From: Actinomadura physcomitrii
Lineage (GTDB): Bacteria > Actinomycetota > Actinomycetes > Streptosporangiales > Streptosporangiaceae
Direction of reading: 5' to 3'
Assembly: GCF_008923205.2 (NCBI RefSeq)
Contig: NZ_WBMS02000011.1
Location: 62,001 to 126,000, forward strand
DNA length: 64,000 bases
The notes under the pieces are model-generated. The model was not told the origin of the DNA, searched no databases, and was given only the letters and a program-made list of their open reading frames with translations. A program made the position numbers and the translations under genes. Of this stretch, positions 34,314 through 42,771 are shown piece after piece (position 1 is the stretch's first letter; each line of letters starts with the position of its first letter).

Positions 34314-35099
34314 TCACCCATCGGTGCCGAGTCGGTTGTTCGTCGTCTCGCCGCGGCCGGCCGCGGCGTGGCGGCCCGCCCCGGCCCGCGCCGTGTCCGC
34401 GGTGCCGTTCGCGGCGGTGCCGGCGCCGTCGGCGGTGCCGTTCGCGGTGCGGTCGAGCCGGCCGACGCTGACCGCCGCCTTGCGCAGCACCTTGCCGCTC
34501 TGCTCGAAGCCGTCCGCCTGCACGCCGGTCACCAGGCCGTCGCGGCCCGGGTCGGCGACCGGGGTGACGGCGACGGGCCGGTGCCGGGACGCGTCGTACG
34601 GCTCGCCGGGCCGCACGGTGAACCGCTCGACGCCGAGCCGGGCGAGCGCGTCGGCGACGTCGTCGGCGACCGCGCTGAACAGCCCGGCCGTGCGGACCGG
34701 GTCGGGCGGCTCGGCGGCGCCCGGCCCCGCCAGCCGGCCGGCCTCCCGGCGCGCCTGGTCGTGCAGCCGGTACAGCGCGGCCCGCACGGGCTCCAGCATC
34801 GCCTGCAGCTCCCCGCGCCGCAGCCGCTGGTTCTCCTCGTGCAGCCGGTCGATGACCGCCTCGCGGTGCGCGGCGCGCTCGTGCTCGCGGTCCAGCCGCG
34901 CGGTCAGTGCCGCCAGGGCGTCCCTGATCCCGGCCTCGAACGCGGCCGTCCGCGCGGCCTCACCGGGCGCGGCCTCCCCGTTCACCGCCCCGGCGTGCGC
35001 CGTCGCCGCGGGCGCGGAGACGCCGCCGGCCGCCGGCGCGGCGCCGTCCATGCCGGAGTCGGCCCCGTCGTTGACTGTGCGATCCCCGTCGCTCGACAC
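34314..35099 (-). CDS. GrpE-like nucleotide exchange factor
   Basis: A 261-residue protein. Residues ~50-105 form a coiled coil (RLDREHERAAHREAVIDRLH), and the GrpE beta-wing follows: GVERFTVRPGEPYDASRHRP, VAVTPVADPG, GFEQSGKVLRKAAVSVGR. Both ends are low-complexity Ala/Gly/Asn-rich (NGTADGAGTAANGTADTAR), longer than in ordinary GrpE. It should exchange ADP on the adjacent Hsp70. GTG at 35099 has AAGGTGA about 7 bases upstream; first gene of the six-gene operon. No HspR or CIRCE element is visible in the 182-bp gap, so control is probably not by heat shock. Confidence 0.88.
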   Translation of the reverse strand: MSSDGDRTVNDGADSGMDGAAPAAGGVSAPAATAHAGAVNGEAAPGEAARTAAFEAGIRDALAALTARLDREHERAAHREAVIDRLHEENQRLRRGELQAMLEPVRAALYRLHDQARREAGRLAGPGAAEPPDPVRTAGLFSAVADDVADALARLGVERFTVRPGEPYDASRHRPVAVTPVADPGRDGLVTGVQADGFEQSGKVLRKAAVSVGRLDRTANGTADGAGTAANGTADTARAGAGRHAAAGRGETTNNRLGTDG

Positions 35100-35281
35100 G
35101 TGCAGTCACCTTAATGATGAGGCGGCAGAGGCGATAGGTCTGCTGTTGACCTTCATTGGACTCTAGTTTGACGCCTCCCCGCCGTTCCAGCATCGACTTC
35201 TTCGCGTCGACACGAATGGGTAACACGTGGGAAATGCGTCTTCCGGAGACTGGACGCACCGACGGGAACAAGGAGGTGGCG

Positions 35282-35920
35282 ATGTTGCTGCGGATACGCG
35301 TCCGGCTGCCCGACCGCCCGGGCTCGCTGGGCCAGGTGGCGCGCACGCTGGGCGCCGCGGGCGCCGACGTCGCGCAGATGGCGGTGCTGGAACGTGACAA
35401 CGGGCGGGCCCTGGACGACTTCACCGTCACGTGGCCCGCGGGCGCGGGCGTCGAGCGGCTGCGCGACGGGCTCGGCTCGGTCAACGGGGTGGAGATCGTC
35501 GGCATCTGGCCGACCGTCGAGCCGCAGGGCGCCTTCCCGGACGCCGCCCTGATCGGGCAGGTCGCGGCGGTGCCCGAGCGCGGCGCGGCGACGCTGGCCG
35601 ACGCCGTGCCGGGCATCCTCAGCGCCGACTGGGCGGGGATCGCCGAGGTGGGGGAGCAGGACACCGCGGTGCTGGTGCACGCGAGCGTCGGCGGGCTGAC
35701 CGGCACCGAGCTGCCGGTGCTGCCGCCGCTGCGCCCGCGCGCCTTCACCGGGACGGACGGCACCGAGTACGCGGTCTGCCCGCTGTCGGCGGGCCGCGCC
35801 GCGCTGGTCGTCGCCCGCAGGGGCGCGCCGCCGTTCCACCGGACGGAGGTGCTGCGGCTGGAGCAGCTGGTGAACGCGGCGGAGGCGGTGCTGGCCACCG
35901 ATCTCGTCCGGACCTCGTGA
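35282..35920 (+). CDS. ACT-domain protein
   Basis: A 212-residue protein. ATG at 35282 follows AAGGAGG. Residues 1-70 are an ACT amino-acid-binding domain (LLRIRVRLPDRPGSLGQVAR, TLGAAGADVAQMAVLERDNG). The rest (~80-205: ALIGQVAAVPERGAATLADA, AVCPLSAGRAALVVARRGAP) resembles a GAF-like fold and ends with a helix. Stand-alone ACT proteins of this type are found in actinobacteria, probably as allosteric sensors; the ligand is unknown. Divergent from the GTPase/Hsp70 operon. Confidence 0.85.
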   Translation: MLLRIRVRLPDRPGSLGQVARTLGAAGADVAQMAVLERDNGRALDDFTVTWPAGAGVERLRDGLGSVNGVEIVGIWPTVEPQGAFPDAALIGQVAAVPERGAATLADAVPGILSADWAGIAEVGEQDTAVLVHASVGGLTGTELPVLPPLRPRAFTGTDGTEYAVCPLSAGRAALVVARRGAPPFHRTEVLRLEQLVNAAEAVLATDLVRTS

Positions 35921-35951
35921 CCTGCCCCTGGCCATCGCGGCGGGGATAGTT

Positions 35952-35968
35952 CTAGAGTCGGATTCTAG
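35952..35968. promoter_or_regulatory. Inverted repeat upstream of the acyl-CoA ligase
   Basis: CTAGA (35952-35956), 7 bases, TCTAG (35964-35968), about 27 bases before the start codon. An AT-rich island in GC-rich DNA, likely an operator or core promoter of the ligase gene. Confidence 0.4.
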
Positions 35969-35995
35969 GATTTGTCCCGTTCCAGGAGGCGACCG

Positions 35996-37537
35996 ATGGC
36001 CGAACTGCTCCGCCCGCACGCCGACGCCCGTCCGGACGAGCCCGCGCTGACCGACGAGCGCGGCACCACCACCTGGCGCGAGCTGGACGCCAGGACCGAC
36101 CGGCTGGCGAACGCGCTGCGCGGCCTGGGAGCGGCCACCGGCGACGTGATCGCGATCCACTCGGGCAACCGCCGCGAGTTCTTCGAGGCCATGTGCGCCG
36201 CCGGCCACATCGGCCTGCGCTACGTGCTGGTCAACTGGCACTGGACCGCCGACGAGCTGCGCTACGTCCTCGAGGACGCCGGGGCGCGCGTGCTGTTCAC
36301 CGAGGACGCCTTCGCCGACGTCGCGCGCGAGGCGTCCGCCGGGCTTGACCTCAGGGCGCGCATCGCGTTCGGCGAGCCGGTCGACGGCTTCACCCCGTAC
36401 GAGGAGTTCCTCGCGACGGGCGCGCAGGAGGAGATCGCCGACCCGTCCACCGGGCTGCCGATGTTCTACACCTCCGGCACCACCGGCCGCCCCAAGGGCG
36501 TCACCCGCAAGCTCACCGGCGCGGGCGGCCCGATCGAGAACGCGCGGCTGCTCGGCGAGGCGATGGCGGGCGTGCTGCAGATTCCCGAGAACGGCCGCAC
36601 CCTGCTCGTCGGGCCCGTCTACCACTCGGCGCAGTGGCTGTGGTCGCACGTGTTCCTGCTCGGCGGGCGGTCGGTGGTGATGCGCCGCGGCTTCGACGCC
36701 GCCGAGACGCTGCGGCTCCTCGACGACCACGCGATCACGAACGTCCACCTGGTGCCGACCCAGTTCGTCCGGCTGCTGCGGCTGGACGAGGCGACCCGCA
36801 AGGCGTTCGACGGCTCCAGCCTGAAGGCGGTCTGGCACGGCGCCGCGCCGTGCTCCCCGGACGTCAAGCGCGCGATGATCGACTGGTTCGGCCCGATCGT
36901 GCACGAGTACTACGGGTCGACGGAGGCGTCGGTGAACAGCGTCATCACCGCGTCGGAGTGGCTGGAGCGGCCCGGCAGCGTCGGCCGCCCGCTGGCCACG
37001 ACCGAGGTGCACGTCCTGCGCGAGGACGGCGAGCCCGCCGCGCCGGGCGAGCGCGGCCAGATCTGGTTCCGCTACGCCAGCGGCGACGACGTGGAGTACT
37101 GGGGCGACGAGGAGAAGACCCGCTCGGTGCACCGCGCGGACGGCCTGTTCACCACCGGCGACGCCGGATACCTCGACGAGGACGGCTACCTGTTCCTCGC
37201 CGACCGGGTCATCGACATGATCATCAGCGGCGGGGTGAACATCTACCCGGCCGAGGTCGAGGGCGTGCTGATCACCCATCCGGCGGTCCGGGACGTGGCG
37301 GTGTTCGGCGTGCCGGACGAGGAGTTCGGCGAGCAGGTGAAGGCCGCCGTCGAGCTCGCGGACGGCGCCGAGCCGTCCGCCGCGCTCGCGGACGAGCTGA
37401 TCGCGCACGTCCGCGCGTCGCTCGCCGGCTACAAGGCGCCGCGCTCGGTCGACTTCGTCGACGCGATGCCGCGCACCCCCACCGGCAAGCTCTACAAGCG
37501 CCTCCTCCGCGACCCCTACTGGCAGACCGCTCGTTGA
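35996..37537 (+). CDS. Acyl-CoA synthetase (AMP-forming, FadD-like)
   Basis: A 513-residue ANL-superfamily ligase. ATG at 35996 has GGAGG about 7 bases upstream. P-loop MFYTSGTTGRPKGV, adenine-binding HEYYGSTEASVNSV, motif DGLFTTGDAGYLDEDGYLFL, hinge DRVIDMIISGGVNIYPAEVE, and the catalytic C-terminal Lys in PTGKLYKRLLRDP are all present. It activates a carboxylic acid to its CoA thioester; chain length is not predictable here. Ends inside the left arm of the 37533-37594 hairpin. Confidence 0.93.
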   Translation: MAELLRPHADARPDEPALTDERGTTTWRELDARTDRLANALRGLGAATGDVIAIHSGNRREFFEAMCAAGHIGLRYVLVNWHWTADELRYVLEDAGARVLFTEDAFADVAREASAGLDLRARIAFGEPVDGFTPYEEFLATGAQEEIADPSTGLPMFYTSGTTGRPKGVTRKLTGAGGPIENARLLGEAMAGVLQIPENGRTLLVGPVYHSAQWLWSHVFLLGGRSVVMRRGFDAAETLRLLDDHAITNVHLVPTQFVRLLRLDEATRKAFDGSSLKAVWHGAAPCSPDVKRAMIDWFGPIVHEYYGSTEASVNSVITASEWLERPGSVGRPLATTEVHVLREDGEPAAPGERGQIWFRYASGDDVEYWGDEEKTRSVHRADGLFTTGDAGYLDEDGYLFLADRVIDMIISGGVNIYPAEVEGVLITHPAVRDVAVFGVPDEEFGEQVKAAVELADGAEPSAALADELIAHVRASLAGYKAPRSVDFVDAMPRTPTGKLYKRLLRDPYWQTAR

Positions 37538-37594
37538 CTTGCGGCGAGTCGTCGTTATCAGCGCCGTCATAACGACGACTCGCCGCAAGTCAAC
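37533..37594. terminator. Perfect 26-bp inverted repeat between convergent genes
   Basis: Left arm 37533-37558 starts GTTGACTTGCGGCGAGTC and is fully complementary to the right arm 37569-37594, with a 10-base loop. The TGA stop codons of the ligase (37535-37537) and of the PfkB kinase (37590-37592) lie symmetrically inside the two arms. It should fold from either transcript and is most simply a bidirectional terminator. Confidence 0.85.
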
Positions 37595-38510
37595 GGAGCA
37601 GGGTCAGGACGGTGTCGAGGTCGGTGAGGCCGGCGTCGGAGCCGAGGCCCTGGGCGACGGTCGCGGCGGCGGCGGTGCCCCAGCGGGCCGCTTCGAGGAC
37701 GTCCCTGCCCTGGCCGAGGCCGGTGAGGAACCCGGCGCAGTAGGCGTCGCCGCAGCCGGTGGTGTCGACGACCTCGACGGGCAGGGCGGGCAGCCGGTGC
37801 ACGCCGTCCGCGGTGGCGACGAGGCTGCCCTCGGCGCCGAGCGTCACGACGACCGAGCGGGGGCCCTCGGCGAGCAGGGCGCGGGCGGCCTTCTCGGGGT
37901 CGTCCTCGCCGGTCATCGCGGCGGCCTGCTCCTCGTTGGGCAGGAAGTGGTCGACGTGCGGCAGGAACGCGGCGGCGCCGCGCACCAGGTCGGGCAGGTT
38001 GGACAGCAGGTCCATGGTGACGACGGTGCCGGCCGCGCGGGCGGCGTCGAGGGCGGCGAAGAACTCCGGGTCGTTCAGCCCGAACGTGACGTCGGGGCCG
38101 CCGAGGTGGACGAAGTTCGCGGCGGCGAGCAGGCCGGGCTCGACCGCGTGCGCGGTGAGGGTGAGGTTCGCGCCGGGGACGTGGAAGCTCGGCCGGCCGC
38201 CGTCCGGGCGGATCGGCAGGATCGACGCGCTGGTCTGCTCGGCGGTGCGGCGGACGAGGCCGGTGACGTCCACCCCGTTCCGGTTCATGATCGTGACGAG
38301 CAGGTCGCCGAGGTCGTCGTCGCCGATCGCGCCGACCGAGACGACCCGGTTGCCGAGCCGGGCGAGCGCGACCGCGGTCCCGGCGGCGGCGCCGGCCGCG
38401 GTCACCCTGATCTGGTCGACGACCACGGTGTCCTGGCCGTCGGGGATGCCCTCCACGGGGCGGGCCAGCACGTCCAGGATGTGCGCGCCGACGGTGACCA
38501 CAGTTGCCAT
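37590..38510 (-). CDS. PfkB-family carbohydrate kinase
   Basis: A 306-residue ribokinase-like enzyme. ATG at 38510 follows GAGGGAGAA. Signature 2 with the catalytic Asp is VEVVDTTGCGDAYCAGFLTG; VTAAGAAAGTAVALARLGNR and VSVGAIGDDDLGDLL are the sugar and nucleotide contacts. It is divergent (73 bp) from a class II aldolase, an association seen in pathways that phosphorylate a sugar or sugar alcohol and then cleave it. The specific sugar is not predictable. Confidence 0.93.
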   Translation of the reverse strand: MATVVTVGAHILDVLARPVEGIPDGQDTVVVDQIRVTAAGAAAGTAVALARLGNRVVSVGAIGDDDLGDLLVTIMNRNGVDVTGLVRRTAEQTSASILPIRPDGGRPSFHVPGANLTLTAHAVEPGLLAAANFVHLGGPDVTFGLNDPEFFAALDAARAAGTVVTMDLLSNLPDLVRGAAAFLPHVDHFLPNEEQAAAMTGEDDPEKAARALLAEGPRSVVVTLGAEGSLVATADGVHRLPALPVEVVDTTGCGDAYCAGFLTGLGQGRDVLEAARWGTAAAATVAQGLGSDAGLTDLDTVLTLLR

Positions 38511-38583
38511 GCCGGGTTCTCCCTCGTGATCGTCAGGGCCGTAGCGTACGACGGGCAGGGCCGAGAACGTGAGAGGGATTCGC

Positions 38584-39228
38584 ATGTTGCTGGAGGACGA
38601 GCGGCGCGCGCTGTGCGCGGTGGGCCGCAGGCTGGCCGAGACGGGCCTGGTGACCGGCGCGTCGGGAAACGTCAGCGTGCGGTCGGGGGACCTGGTGGCG
38701 GTGACGCCGGGCGGGATGATGCTCGACCGGATGCGGCCGGAGGACTGCCCGGTCGTGAACCTGGACGCCCGGCTCGTCGAGGGCGACCGGGCGCCGTCGT
38801 CGGAGACGCCGATGCATCTGGCGCTGTACCACGAGACGCCCGCGGCGGCGGTCGTCCACACGCACTCGACGTACGGCGCCGTCGTCGCGACGACGATGGC
38901 CGAGCTGCCGCCGATCCACTACAACACGCTGCTGCTGGGCGGCGTGGTGAAGGTCGCCGAGTACGCCACCTACGGGACGCCGGAGCTGGCCGAGAACGTC
39001 CGGGCCGCGATGGAGGGCGGCAAGCGCGCCGCGCTGATGGCCAACCACGGCGGCGTCACGATCGGCCGCGACCTGGACGAGGCGTTCGAGAACGCGCGGC
39101 TGCTGGAGTGGCTGTGCGGGGTGTACGTGCGGGCGAAGATGATCGGCGAGCCGCGGATCCTGACGGACGGGCAGCTGGCGAAGGTGGTCGAGCGGGGCCT
39201 CACGCCGCCGGACTTCCCGGCTGTGTAA
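38584..39228 (+). CDS. Class II aldolase/adducin family protein (FucA-like)
   Basis: A 214-residue zinc aldolase. ATG at 38584 has GAGAGGGA upstream. GLVTGASGNVSVR and VAVTPGGMMLDRM bind phosphate. Zinc His residues are in VVHTHSTYG and LMANHGGVTIG. It probably cleaves the phosphorylated sugar made by the divergent PfkB kinase, giving dihydroxyacetone phosphate and an aldehyde. Confidence 0.92.
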   Translation: MLLEDERRALCAVGRRLAETGLVTGASGNVSVRSGDLVAVTPGGMMLDRMRPEDCPVVNLDARLVEGDRAPSSETPMHLALYHETPAAAVVHTHSTYGAVVATTMAELPPIHYNTLLLGGVVKVAEYATYGTPELAENVRAAMEGGKRAALMANHGGVTIGRDLDEAFENARLLEWLCGVYVRAKMIGEPRILTDGQLAKVVERGLTPPDFPAV

Positions 39229-39244
39229 CCTAGCGCTTGCTAGG
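39229..39244. promoter_or_regulatory. Inverted repeat upstream of the enoyl-CoA hydratase
   Basis: CCTAGC, 4 bases, GCTAGG (39229-39244): a perfect 6-bp-armed palindrome starting right after the aldolase stop. It looks like a TetR-type operator of fatty-acid genes. No cognate regulator is adjacent. Confidence 0.5.
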
Positions 39245-39261
39245 CACACCGGGAGGTCACG

Positions 39262-40101
39262 TTGCCGTACTCGCCCCGACCAACCGACTCCGACCGACCG
39301 CCCGTCGTGCTCATCGACAAGCCGCGCCCGCACGTAGCGCTCATCACCCTCAACCGGCCCGAGCGGATGAACGCGATGGCGTTCGACGTCATGGTGCCCT
39401 TCCGCGAGGCCCTCGAGGAGGTGAGCCGCGACAACGGCGTCCGCGCCGTCATCGTCACCGGCGCCGGGCGCGGCTTCTGCTCCGGCGCCGACCTGGAGTC
39501 GGCGGGCGCGCCGCCCGGCATCGACGGGCTGACGCTGCCGACGATCGCGCTGCGCTCGATGGAGCTGCTCGACGACGTCGTCCGCGCGATGCGCCGCGTC
39601 CACCAGCCGGTGATCGCGGCGGTCAACGGGCCGGCGATCGGCGGCGGCCTGTGCCTGAGCCTGGCCGCCGACATCCGGCTGGCGTCCGAGACCGCGCTGT
39701 TCCGCGCCGCCGGCATCAACAACGGGCTGACCGCGAGCGAGCTCGGCCTCAGCTACCTGCTGCCGCGCGCGATCGGCGCGTCCCGCGCGTTCGAGATCAT
39801 GCTGTCGGGCCGGGACGTGGACGCCGCCGAGGCCGAGCGGATCGGGCTGGTCTCCCGCACCGTCCCGGGCGACAAGCTGCTCGGCGCCTGCTACGACCTC
39901 GCCGAGCGGATCGCCGGGTTCAGCCGTCCCGGCGTCGAGCTGACCAAGCGGTCGCTGTGGTCGGGGCTGGACGCGTCGAGCCTCGACGCGCACATGGGAC
40001 AGGAGGGCCTCGGGCAGCTGTACGTCCGGCTCACCACGCGGAACTTCGACGAGGCCATCGCGGCGCGCAAGCAGAACCGGCCGCCCGACTTCAAGGACTG
40101 A
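39262..40101 (+). CDS. Enoyl-CoA hydratase/isomerase family protein
   Basis: A 279-residue crotonase. TTG at 39262 is the start, with GGGAGG 5 bases before it. Oxyanion-hole segments: GRGFCSGADLESAG and AAVNGPAIGGGLCLSLAADI. The usual catalytic Glu position is in TASELGLSYLLPRAIG. It hydrates or isomerises 2-enoyl-CoA in fatty-acid or sterol-chain breakdown. A palindrome upstream suggests control by a TetR repressor encoded elsewhere. Confidence 0.93.
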   Translation: MPYSPRPTDSDRPPVVLIDKPRPHVALITLNRPERMNAMAFDVMVPFREALEEVSRDNGVRAVIVTGAGRGFCSGADLESAGAPPGIDGLTLPTIALRSMELLDDVVRAMRRVHQPVIAAVNGPAIGGGLCLSLAADIRLASETALFRAAGINNGLTASELGLSYLLPRAIGASRAFEIMLSGRDVDAAEAERIGLVSRTVPGDKLLGACYDLAERIAGFSRPGVELTKRSLWSGLDASSLDAHMGQEGLGQLYVRLTTRNFDEAIAARKQNRPPDFKD

Positions 40102-40346
40102 CGCAGCCCGGGCGCGTGCGGCGCTGGTAGGACAGTGCGGCGGCGCCGAGCGCGAGCCCGTAGCCGCCGAACGCGCCGATCCCGCACGCGGCGACCGTCC
40201 ACCCGGACCATCCGCTCATGAGCCCGTCGTGCGGGAGGTCCCGGGACGCCGGCGGCCCAGTACAGGGCGAGCGCCGCCGCGCCGGCCGCCCACCCGCCGC
40301 CCGCGTACCCGGCCCACGCCGGCCACCGCCTGAAGATCGTTTCCAC
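40091..40346 (-). pseudogene. Decayed multi-span membrane protein gene
   Basis: A start (GTG 40346) encodes METIFRRWPAWAGYAGGGWA and one helix (AAGAAALALYWAAG). In a different frame, after ~40 scrambled bases, comes LMSGWSGWTVAACGIGAFGG, YGLALGAAALSYQRRTRPGC and a stop at 40091. The two pieces look like the first and last helices of a large actinobacterial membrane protein (RWPAWAGYAAAGWA... / ...GLAAATLAYHRRTR type), joined by an internal deletion with frameshift. It overlaps the hydratase 3' end by 11 bp. Confidence 0.6.
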
Positions 40347-40457
40347 GGGTCCGAACCTTCCGGGCGGCGCTCCCGCGCGCCTCCCGCCCGCGGGTGATCC
40401 GCCTCGCCCGCGCGGGGGAGCCTGGGAACCGGGGTCGCGCCGTGACAGGCTGCACCC

Positions 40458-40886
40458 GTGCCCAAGCTCTCACCGGACGACGCCCGCCGGCTGCTCGCGA
40501 GCGTCCCCGTCGCGCGGCTCGCCACCGTCGGGGAGGACGGCCGCCCGCGCCTGGTGCCCGTCACGTTCGCCGTGCACCGCGGGTCGGTCTACACCGCCGT
40601 CGACCACAAGCCGAAGAGCACGCGGGACCTGCGGAGGCTGGCCGACGTCCGCGCCAATCCGCGGGTCGCGCTGCTCGCCGACCACTACGAGGACGACTGG
40701 GACCGGCTCTGGTGGGTCCGCGTCGACGGCCACGCCGCCGTGGTCGAGGACGACGCGCGCCGCGCCGAGCCCGTCCGGCTCCTGGCCGCCCGGTACGCCC
40801 AGTACCGGGACCGCCCGCCCGAGGGCCCGGTCATCGCGATCACCATCGACGCCTGTACGGGCTGGACCGCCACGCCCCTGCACTAA
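40458..40886 (+). CDS. PPOX-class F420-dependent oxidoreductase (TIGR03668-like)
   Basis: A 142-residue split-barrel flavin/deazaflavin protein. Typical features: VPVARLATVGEDGRPRLVPV, VYTAVDHKPKSTRDLRRLAD, VRANPRVALLADHYEDDWDR, LWWVRVDGHAAVVEDD. GTG start at 40458. Members bind F420 or FMN and reduce small substrates; the physiological target is unknown. Its 3' end overlaps the convergent ADP-ribosylglycohydrolase gene by 4 bp. Confidence 0.92.
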   Translation: MPKLSPDDARRLLASVPVARLATVGEDGRPRLVPVTFAVHRGSVYTAVDHKPKSTRDLRRLADVRANPRVALLADHYEDDWDRLWWVRVDGHAAVVEDDARRAEPVRLLAARYAQYRDRPPEGPVIAITIDACTGWTATPLH

Positions 40887-41890
40887 TCCCAGGCGCTGCC
40901 GAGCCTGGCCAGCCGGTCCGCGTACTCGATCCGCCCGGCCCACTCGCCCGGCCAGGCGTCCATGCCGAGGTGCGCGCCCGCGAACGCGCCCGCCAGGCAC
41001 GCGATCGAGTCGGAGTCGCCGGAGCTCGCGGCGCCGCGCCAGATCGCCTCGACGGGCTCGTCCGGGAACAGCAGGAAGCACAGCAGGCCGGTGGCGAGGG
41101 CCTCCTCCGCGCACCAGCCGGCGCCGGTGATCTCGCACGGGTCGGACGCGCGGTCGCCCCGCGCCACGGCCTCGTCGAGCCGGTCGAGGACGTCGAGGCA
41201 CTCGTCCCAGCCGCGCGCGATGAACGTCTCCGGCTCGTCCATGCCGGGCTGCTGCCACAGCGTGCCGAGCCACCGCTCGTGGTAGACGGCGCGCTGCTCG
41301 TGGCAGCGGGCGCGCAGCGCGGCGGGCAGGTCGGCGGGCGCCATGCCGTCGGCCAGCCACCGGACGGCGAACGCGGTCAGCTCGCTCGCCGCGAGCCCCG
41401 TCGGATGCCCGTGCGTCATCGCCGCCTGCAGCTGGGACGCGCCGGCGCGCGTCTCGTCCGTCAGGCCCGGTACGAGCCCGACCGGCGCCACCCGCATGTT
41501 CGCGCCGCAGCCCTTGGATCCCGCGACGGTCGCCTCCACCCACGGCCGCCCGGCCGCCAGGCCCTCGCAGGCGCGCAGGCACGTGTGGCCCGGGGCGCGG
41601 TTGTTGTCGGGGCTGTTCAGCCAGTCCACGAACCGCCGCCGCCACAGCGGCGCGACGAGATCGGGGGTGAGCGGCGGGTCCGCCAGGGCGTCCAGCAGGG
41701 CGAGGCCGACCGCGATCGCCATCTGCGTGTCGTCGGTGACGAGCGCGGGATCGCCGTTCAGCTGCGTCGGGCCGTGCTCGCCGAACCGCCGCAGGATCTG
41801 CTTCATGTCGAGGAACTCGGTGGGCGCGCCCAGAGAGTCCCCGTACGCCAGCCCGAACATCGCTCCGCTTGCCCGCATCATGGGCGACAT
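40883..41890 (-). CDS. ADP-ribosylglycohydrolase family protein
   Basis: A 335-residue DraG-like hydrolase. Metal ligands: GDSLGAPTEF, LVTDDTQMAIAVG near the N-terminus, and SSGDSDSIACLAGAFAGAHL near the C-terminus. It would remove ADP-ribose from protein, nucleic acid or a small molecule. ATG at 41890 has GAGGGACA immediately upstream; ATG at 41881 is an alternative. It lies 6 bp after an AraC-family gene on the same strand, so the two are co-transcribed. No ADP-ribosyltransferase is seen nearby. Confidence 0.92.
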   Translation of the reverse strand: MSPMMRASGAMFGLAYGDSLGAPTEFLDMKQILRRFGEHGPTQLNGDPALVTDDTQMAIAVGLALLDALADPPLTPDLVAPLWRRRFVDWLNSPDNNRAPGHTCLRACEGLAAGRPWVEATVAGSKGCGANMRVAPVGLVPGLTDETRAGASQLQAAMTHGHPTGLAASELTAFAVRWLADGMAPADLPAALRARCHEQRAVYHERWLGTLWQQPGMDEPETFIARGWDECLDVLDRLDEAVARGDRASDPCEITGAGWCAEEALATGLLCFLLFPDEPVEAIWRGAASSGDSDSIACLAGAFAGAHLGMDAWPGEWAGRIEYADRLARLGSAWD

Positions 41891-41896
41891 TGTCCC

Positions 41897-42703
41897 TCAA
41901 TCGCCGCAGGCGGCACGGTACTTCCCGGGCGTCATCGCGTAGCAGCGGACGAACCAGCGCGTCAGATGGCTCTGGTCGGCGAACCCCGTCGCCGCGGCGA
42001 CCTCCCCGACCGGCTCCCCGCGCGCCAGCCTCGCCCGCGCCGCGCGCAGCCGCAGCTGCCGCTGGTAGTCGCTCGGCGCCATCCCGTACGCGCGGCGGAA
42101 CGCCCGGTACAGCGCGAACCTGCTGCACCCCGCCGCCTCGGCCAGCTCGTCGGCCCCGATGTCGTCCAGGTAGCGCTCCTCCAGGCGGCGCCGGGCGCGC
42201 GCGGCGGCACCCGACGACGGCCCGACGCGCAGCCGCCCGGACGCGGCGCGGTTCACCATCGCGCCGACCGCCGCCGTGAGCAGCTCGTCCCGGCGCAGCG
42301 CGGGCGCCCCGCCCAGCAGCGCGCCGTGCAGGGCCCGCAGGTTCCGGGCGAGGACGGGATCGCCGACCACCGGGGCGTCGAACAGCGGCAGCCCCGCCGG
42401 ACGCCCCCCGATGTCGGCCAGCACCCCCGCGACCAGCTTCGGGCCGATGTGCACGATGCGGTAGGTGAAGCCGAGCGCGTCCGCCGGGCGGCCGTCGTGC
42501 GGGTCGTCCGGGTTGAACGCGATGACCATCCCGGCGGCGCTCGTGTGGGCGCCGCCCCGGCACTTGAACGCCTGGTAGCCGTCCTCGGTCACGCCGAACG
42601 AGTACGTCTCGTGGCTGTGCCGGTGGTAGCGGTGCCGCTCGAAATGCGCGTGCATCGCCTCCAGCGGGCGGTCCGGCGACCGCCAGTACCTGCTCCAGTC
42701 CAC
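41897..42703 (-). CDS. AraC-family transcriptional regulator
   Basis: A 268-residue protein. I chose GTG at 42703 (VDWSRYWRSPDRPLEAMHAH) over a TTG at 42736. The N-terminal half is an AraC ligand-binding cupin (HRYHRHSHETYSFGVTEDGY). The C-terminal ~100 residues hold two helix-turn-helix motifs (ADELAEAAGCSRFALYRAFR, VGEVAAATGFADQSHLTRWF). It lies 68 bp from the divergent DUF2000 gene and upstream of the ADP-ribosylglycohydrolase. AraC/DUF2000 divergent pairs recur in bacteria, so DUF2000 is the likely main target. Confidence 0.92.
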   Translation of the reverse strand: MDWSRYWRSPDRPLEAMHAHFERHRYHRHSHETYSFGVTEDGYQAFKCRGGAHTSAAGMVIAFNPDDPHDGRPADALGFTYRIVHIGPKLVAGVLADIGGRPAGLPLFDAPVVGDPVLARNLRALHGALLGGAPALRRDELLTAAVGAMVNRAASGRLRVGPSSGAAARARRRLEERYLDDIGADELAEAAGCSRFALYRAFRRAYGMAPSDYQRQLRLRAARARLARGEPVGEVAAATGFADQSHLTRWFVRCYAMTPGKYRAACGD

Positions 42704-42771
42704 GCCTTCATTCTGGCGCGGCGCACGAGCGTTCAAGACGGCCGGCCGCCCGGCCCGCCAGCCTGGACGGC

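Noticed and set aside
35100..35281. HspR (HAIR) or CIRCE heat-shock element before the grpE-like gene
   Set aside because: Neither CTTGAGT-N7-ACTCAAG nor a CIRCE inverted repeat is present.
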